From JAVVHH01 sp963848035 (GTDB taxonomy: Bacteria > Pseudomonadota > Alphaproteobacteria > Acetobacterales > Acetobacteraceae): DNA of 64,000 nucleotides. Positions within the stretch are counted from its first letter, which is position 1. Each line of letters starts with the position of its first letter. The notes beneath the pieces were generated by a model that searched no databases, was not told the origin of the DNA, and saw nothing but the letters and a program-made list of their open reading frames with translations. This document shows, one piece after another, positions 60,827-64,000 of this stretch. Made by a program: the position numbers and the translations under genes. The stretch lies in the NCBI GenBank assembly GCA_963848035.1, contig CAWKCD010000001.1, positions 558,001 through 622,000 of the forward strand. Direction: 5' to 3'.

Positions 60827-62839
60827 TCAGCGCCCGATCATCGCACGTATCCGCGCCGCCATCGCATCGATCGAGAACGGCTTGGTCAGCACCGCCGTCC
60901 CCGGCTCCAGCCGGTCGTTGCCGAGCATCGCATTCTCGGCATACCCCGTGATGAACAGCACCTTCAGCCCCTCGCGCCGCGCCCGCCCCGCCTCGGCCAG
61001 CTGACGCCCGTTCATGCCCCCGGGCAGCCCGATATCGCTGATCAGCAGGTCGATCGCCACGTCCGACTGCAGGATGCCCAACCCCGTCGCGCTATCCGAG
61101 GCCTCGATCACCCTGAAGCCCAGATCGCCAAGGATGTCGTTCAACAACAGCCGGATCGTCGGCTCGTCGTCGACCACGAGGATGGTCTTGCCCCCGCCCG
61201 CCCGCGGCAGCGACGACACCGGCATCTGCCCCTCGTCCTCGCCGACCTCGCCATGGTGCCGCGGCAGGTAGATCGTGACCGACGTGCCCTGGCCGACCTC
61301 CGACGCGATCCGGACATGCCCGCCCGATTGCCGCGCGAACCCGTAGATCATCGACAGCCCCAGCCCCGTCCCCTCCCCCAACGGCTTGGTCGTGAAAAAC
61401 GGCTCGAACGCCCGCGCGATCAGCTCCGGGCTCATTCCGGTGCCGACATCGCTGACGCACAGCGCCACGTACTGGCCCGGCGGGATCTCGAACGCGCCGG
61501 CCGTCTGCGCGTCCAGGCATCGGTTCGCCGTCTCGATCGTGACGCGGCCACCCTGCGGCATCGCGTCGCGGGCATTGAGGCACAGGTTCAGCAGCGCATT
61601 CTCGAGCTGCGGCGCGTCGGCCAGCACCGGCCACAGATCGGCCGCGCCCGCCACCTCGAGCGCCACCCCCGGCCCGACGCTGCGCTGGATCAGATCCTGC
61701 ATGCTCGTCACCAACCGGTTGACGTCCGTCGGCTTGGGGTCGAGCGTCTGCCGCCGCGAAAACGCGAGCAGCCGGTGGGTCAACGCCGCCGCGCGCCGGG
61801 CCGCGCCCTTGGCCGCGGTCATGTAGCGGTCCACGTCCGCCAGCCGCCCCTGGCCGATACGCGTTTCCATCATCTCCAACGCCCCGGAGATGCCCGCCAG
61901 CAGATTGTTGAAATCGTGTGCGAGCCCGCCGGTGAGCTGGCCCACCGCCTCCATCTTCTGCGCCTGCCGGAACTGCTCCTCCAGCAATCGCTGCTTGGTC
62001 ATGTCGACGCCCACCCCCGTGCGGCGGATCGGCGTGTCGCCGTCGAACAGCGTATGCGCCCGCGACAGCACCCACCGAATCGACCCGTCCGCGTGCCGGA
62101 TCCGATACTCCAGCTCGATGTCGCCGGTGTCGCGCAACGCCCGCCCCATCGCCGCTCTCAGCATCTCGACGTCGTCGGGGTGCACGTGCTGCAAGAACTC
62201 CGCCCGGCTGTAATCGCCCGCGCCGCCCTCGAGCGCATACAGCTCGGCGATGTTCTTATCGCAGAAGAAACGGTCGGATAGAATGTCGAACGTCCAAACG
62301 CCCACGCCGCCGACCGCGCCGAGCGCCAGCCGGGCGAAATCCGCCGTGTCGCGCAGCTCCCGCGTCCGCTGCTCCACCCGCTGCTCGAGCGTCTCGTTCA
62401 GCTCGCGCAGGGCCTGCGCCGTCGCCTTCGCCCGCTCCCGCTCGGCCAGCAGCTCGCGCTCGTAGGACCGCCGGTCCGTCGCCTCGATGACCAGCACGCG
62501 CAACCCGATGATCGTCCCGTCCGCGCCCCGCACCGGCCGCCACTCGGTCAGCGTCGGCAGCTTGCCGCCATCCTCGCGGCTGAGATCCATCGCCACCTGC
62601 CGCAGCAGGCCCTCCTGCCGCAGCAGCGGCGCGCAATGCGTCTCGTAGAAGATTCGCGCCCCGGCCGTGAGCAGCGATTGGAACCGCTGTCCGATCACCG
62701 TCTCCCGCCGCCGCCCGAGCAGCCCCAGCAGCGTCGCGTTGATCCGCACGATCGTGCCGGACACCGTCGTCGTCATGTAGCCGCAGGGCGCGTGCTCGTA
62801 CAGCTCGTCCAGCGTCTCCTCGGGCACGATCGATGACAT
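60827..62839 (-). CDS. Hybrid sensor histidine kinase with two PAS domains and a receiver
   Basis: A 670-residue cytosolic kinase. PAS1 about 8-125 (YEHAPCGYMTTTVSGTIVRI), coiled coil 125-165 (LRELNETLEQRVEQRTRELR), PAS2 about 175-290 (WTFDILSDRFFCDKNIAELY), H-box QLTGGLAHDFNNLLAGISGA, N-box ENALLNLCLNARDAM, G-box GEGTGLGLSMIYGFARQSGG. A C-terminal receiver follows: ILVVDDEPTIRLLL, LLISDIGLPGGMNG (phospho-Asp), LTKPFS. No TM segment. It begins directly after the RsbQ-like hydrolase stop (TGA then ATG), indicating a functional pair. Confidence 0.93.
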   Translation of the reverse strand: MSSIVPEETLDELYEHAPCGYMTTTVSGTIVRINATLLGLLGRRRETVIGQRFQSLLTAGARIFYETHCAPLLRQEGLLRQVAMDLSREDGGKLPTLTEWRPVRGADGTIIGLRVLVIEATDRRSYERELLAERERAKATAQALRELNETLEQRVEQRTRELRDTADFARLALGAVGGVGVWTFDILSDRFFCDKNIAELYALEGGAGDYSRAEFLQHVHPDDVEMLRAAMGRALRDTGDIELEYRIRHADGSIRWVLSRAHTLFDGDTPIRRTGVGVDMTKQRLLEEQFRQAQKMEAVGQLTGGLAHDFNNLLAGISGALEMMETRIGQGRLADVDRYMTAAKGAARRAAALTHRLLAFSRRQTLDPKPTDVNRLVTSMQDLIQRSVGPGVALEVAGAADLWPVLADAPQLENALLNLCLNARDAMPQGGRVTIETANRCLDAQTAGAFEIPPGQYVALCVSDVGTGMSPELIARAFEPFFTTKPLGEGTGLGLSMIYGFARQSGGHVRIASEVGQGTSVTIYLPRHHGEVGEDEGQMPVSSLPRAGGGKTILVVDDEPTIRLLLNDILGDLGFRVIEASDSATGLGILQSDVAIDLLISDIGLPGGMNGRQLAEAGRARREGLKVLFITGYAENAMLGNDRLEPGTAVLTKPFSIDAMAARIRAMIGR

Positions 62840-63635
62840 TCAGGCCGCCAGATACCGTTTGATCGCCGCGATCGTCTCGCCGGGCTCGCTCATGTGCGGG
62901 CAATGCCCCGTGGCCTGCATCAGCACCAGTTCGCCCTGCGGCAGCGCCGCCTCCATGTAGCGCCCCACCTCGACCGGCGTGATCACGTCCGCCTGTGTCT
63001 GCAGGATCAGCGTCGGCAGCTGCAGCAGCGGCACCGAGGCGCGCAGGTCGGAGAAGAACGTCACCCGCGCGAACGCCTTGGCGATCTCCGGATCGGCCCG
63101 GCAGAAGCTGTCGCTCAGCGCCTGCCCCAACTCCGGCCGCCCTGCATTGCCCATGATCCCCGGCGCGTTCGACCGCGCCCAGCCCAGGAAATTGCTGTCC
63201 AGCACCTCCAGCAGGTCGTCGATGTCCCGCCGCGTGAACCCGCCCACGTAACCCTCGTCGTCGAGATAGCGCGGCGACGGACACACCATGATCATCCGGC
63301 CGAACAATCCCGGCGCCTTCAACGCCGCCAGCATCCCGATCATCGCCGCGACCGAATGGCCGACGAACACCGCATCGCGCAGCCCCACCGCCCGCCCGAT
63401 CTCGACGAGATCGTCCGCATACCCGTCCAGACGACCGTATTTCACCGGATCGTACGCCGCGAGCTCCGACCGTCCGCACCCGGCATGGTCGAACAGGACC
63501 ACCTTCGCCTCGGCCTCGAACGCCGGCGCCACCGCGCCCCAGGCGTTTCTGGTCACACCCAAATCCATGCGAAAACACCATCGCCCGCTCGCCGCCGCCC
63601 GTGACGAGGACGTTGTTCCGCAGGATGGGATCCAA
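62840..63635 (-). pseudogene. RsbQ-like alpha/beta hydrolase, one frameshift
   Basis: Alpha/beta hydrolase of the RsbQ/KAI2-like group. Corrected order: ILRNNVLVTGGGERAMVFSH and GFGCDQ, then after a one-base insertion in an AAA run (near 63562) NAWGAVAPAFEAEAKVVLFD, AGCGRSELAAYD, AVFVGHSVAAMIGMLAAL (Ser nucleophile), LILQTQADVITPV and TGHCPHMSEPGETIAAIKRY (catalytic His). TTG 63635 is the likely start, with GGAGG (63641-63645) 5 nt upstream. In Bacillus, RsbQ supplies a signal to a PAS-containing partner; here the partner gene downstream is a PAS kinase. Confidence 0.85.
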
Positions 63636-63732
63636 AAACGCCTCCAAATGTGAGCTGAACAAGCCGAGAACAAAATGCAGCAGAGTCTAAATTTGTCCAG
63701 CTTCCGCGGCTATCGAATTTCTCGGCGTCGCT

Positions 63733-64000
63733 CTACCTGCTTTTCGTTTCCAGCGCGATCTGGATCAGCCGCTGCGCCAACGCGTCCGCGTCGCCGACCC
63801 CGAACGTCGAGCTCCCCGGCATCCCCGCCAGCCTCTCCCTGATCCCGTCGAGATCCGACCCCACCACGCGGCACCCCGCCCGCGCCGCCTCCGCCAACAC
63901 CACCGGCGAATTCTCCCACCACAGCGACGGCACGACGATCACGTCGTTCTCCGCCATCAGCGCGAGCACGTCCTCGTTCCGATAGCCGCCCTTGTAGGTC
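63733..64000 (-). CDS. C-terminal end of a GT-B glycosyltransferase, 5' part outside window
   Basis: The frame is open to the window edge (TYKGGYRNEDVLALMAENDV). It contains the family 4 donor-site pattern VVPSLWWENSPVVLAEAARA and GCRVVGSDLDGIRERL, and ends ALAQRLIQIALETKSR. Only about 88 residues are visible. Whether it belongs to a new polysaccharide cluster cannot be told. Confidence 0.82.
   Translation of the reverse strand, partial: TYKGGYRNEDVLALMAENDVIVVPSLWWENSPVVLAEAARAGCRVVGSDLDGIRERLAGMPGSSTFGVGDADALAQRLIQIALETKSR

Overview
The window is high-GC alphaproteobacterial DNA. The closest fit is a purple non-sulfur phototroph of the Acetobacteraceae (Rhodopila-like). The evidence is a pucBA-pucC light-harvesting-2 operon behind tandem TGT-N12-ACA (PpsR/CrtJ-type) operators, a CcrM-type GANTC methylase, ntrB-ntrC-ntrY-ntrX next to dusB, and the conserved bc1 chaperone / yceD-rpmF-plsX-fabH-ihfA-merR block. 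The genus is inferred; no rRNA gene is present. tRNA genes for Met(CAT), Pro(GGG) and Ser(TGA) lie in the window.

Layout. 1-2.4 kb: end of a cysteine desulfurase, a [2Fe-2S] ferredoxin and mnmA, a sulfur-trafficking set. 2.5-4.1 kb: a tRNA-Met gene whose 3' half is repeated at 4071-4108; between the copies lie a decayed membrane-protein fragment and an IS630-type element, resembling a nearly eroded integrative element. 4.2-16 kb: a small Cys-rich protein, a secreted 3-hydroxybutyrate-oligomer hydrolase, rnhB, ccrM, an AI-2E-type membrane protein, a CoA-transferase, a two-domain cold-shock protein, a lytic transglycosylase, a VOC protein and a PEP-CTERM protein. 16-24.4 kb: dusB-ntrB-ntrC-ntrY-ntrX-dat, read right to left. 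24.4-28.7 kb: ispDF, then pucB-pucA-pucC and a translationally coupled protein with eight 16-residue repeats. 28.8-34.3 kb: the fatty-acid/ribosome/IHF block and bamE. 34.3-40.9 kb: glyA-nrdR-ribD-ribE-ribBA-ribH-nusB-thiL. 41-49 kb: a second PEP-CTERM protein (SGNH-like), a hydrolase and CoA-transferase pair, an aldehyde dehydrogenase, a protease-like protein without its catalytic residues, and a penicillin-acylase-family protein. 49-58.4 kb: bpt, two outer-envelope or membrane proteins, a methyltransferase and a glycosyltransferase cluster. 58.4-64 kb: an amidohydrolase with an N-carbamoyl-amino-acid-hydrolase-like gene, a hybrid sensor kinase with an RsbQ-like hydrolase, and the end of another glycosyltransferase.

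Most striking is the fourth puc gene (27879-28640): it overlaps the pucC stop codon by ATGA and carries a perfectly phased 16-residue repeat I do not recognise from characterised light-harvesting proteins. The LH2 alpha subunit also has an unusually long Ala/Pro/Val-rich tail.

Caution: at least fourteen genes carry one-base frameshifts, mostly +1 insertions, with no accompanying nonsense decay (ntrY alone needs at least five). They concentrate at 7-22 kb, 42-50 kb and 59-64 kb, and none occur in 23-41 kb. Sequencing or assembly error is the simplest explanation. I typed these loci as pseudogene because the reading frame is formally broken, but many are probably intact in the organism.
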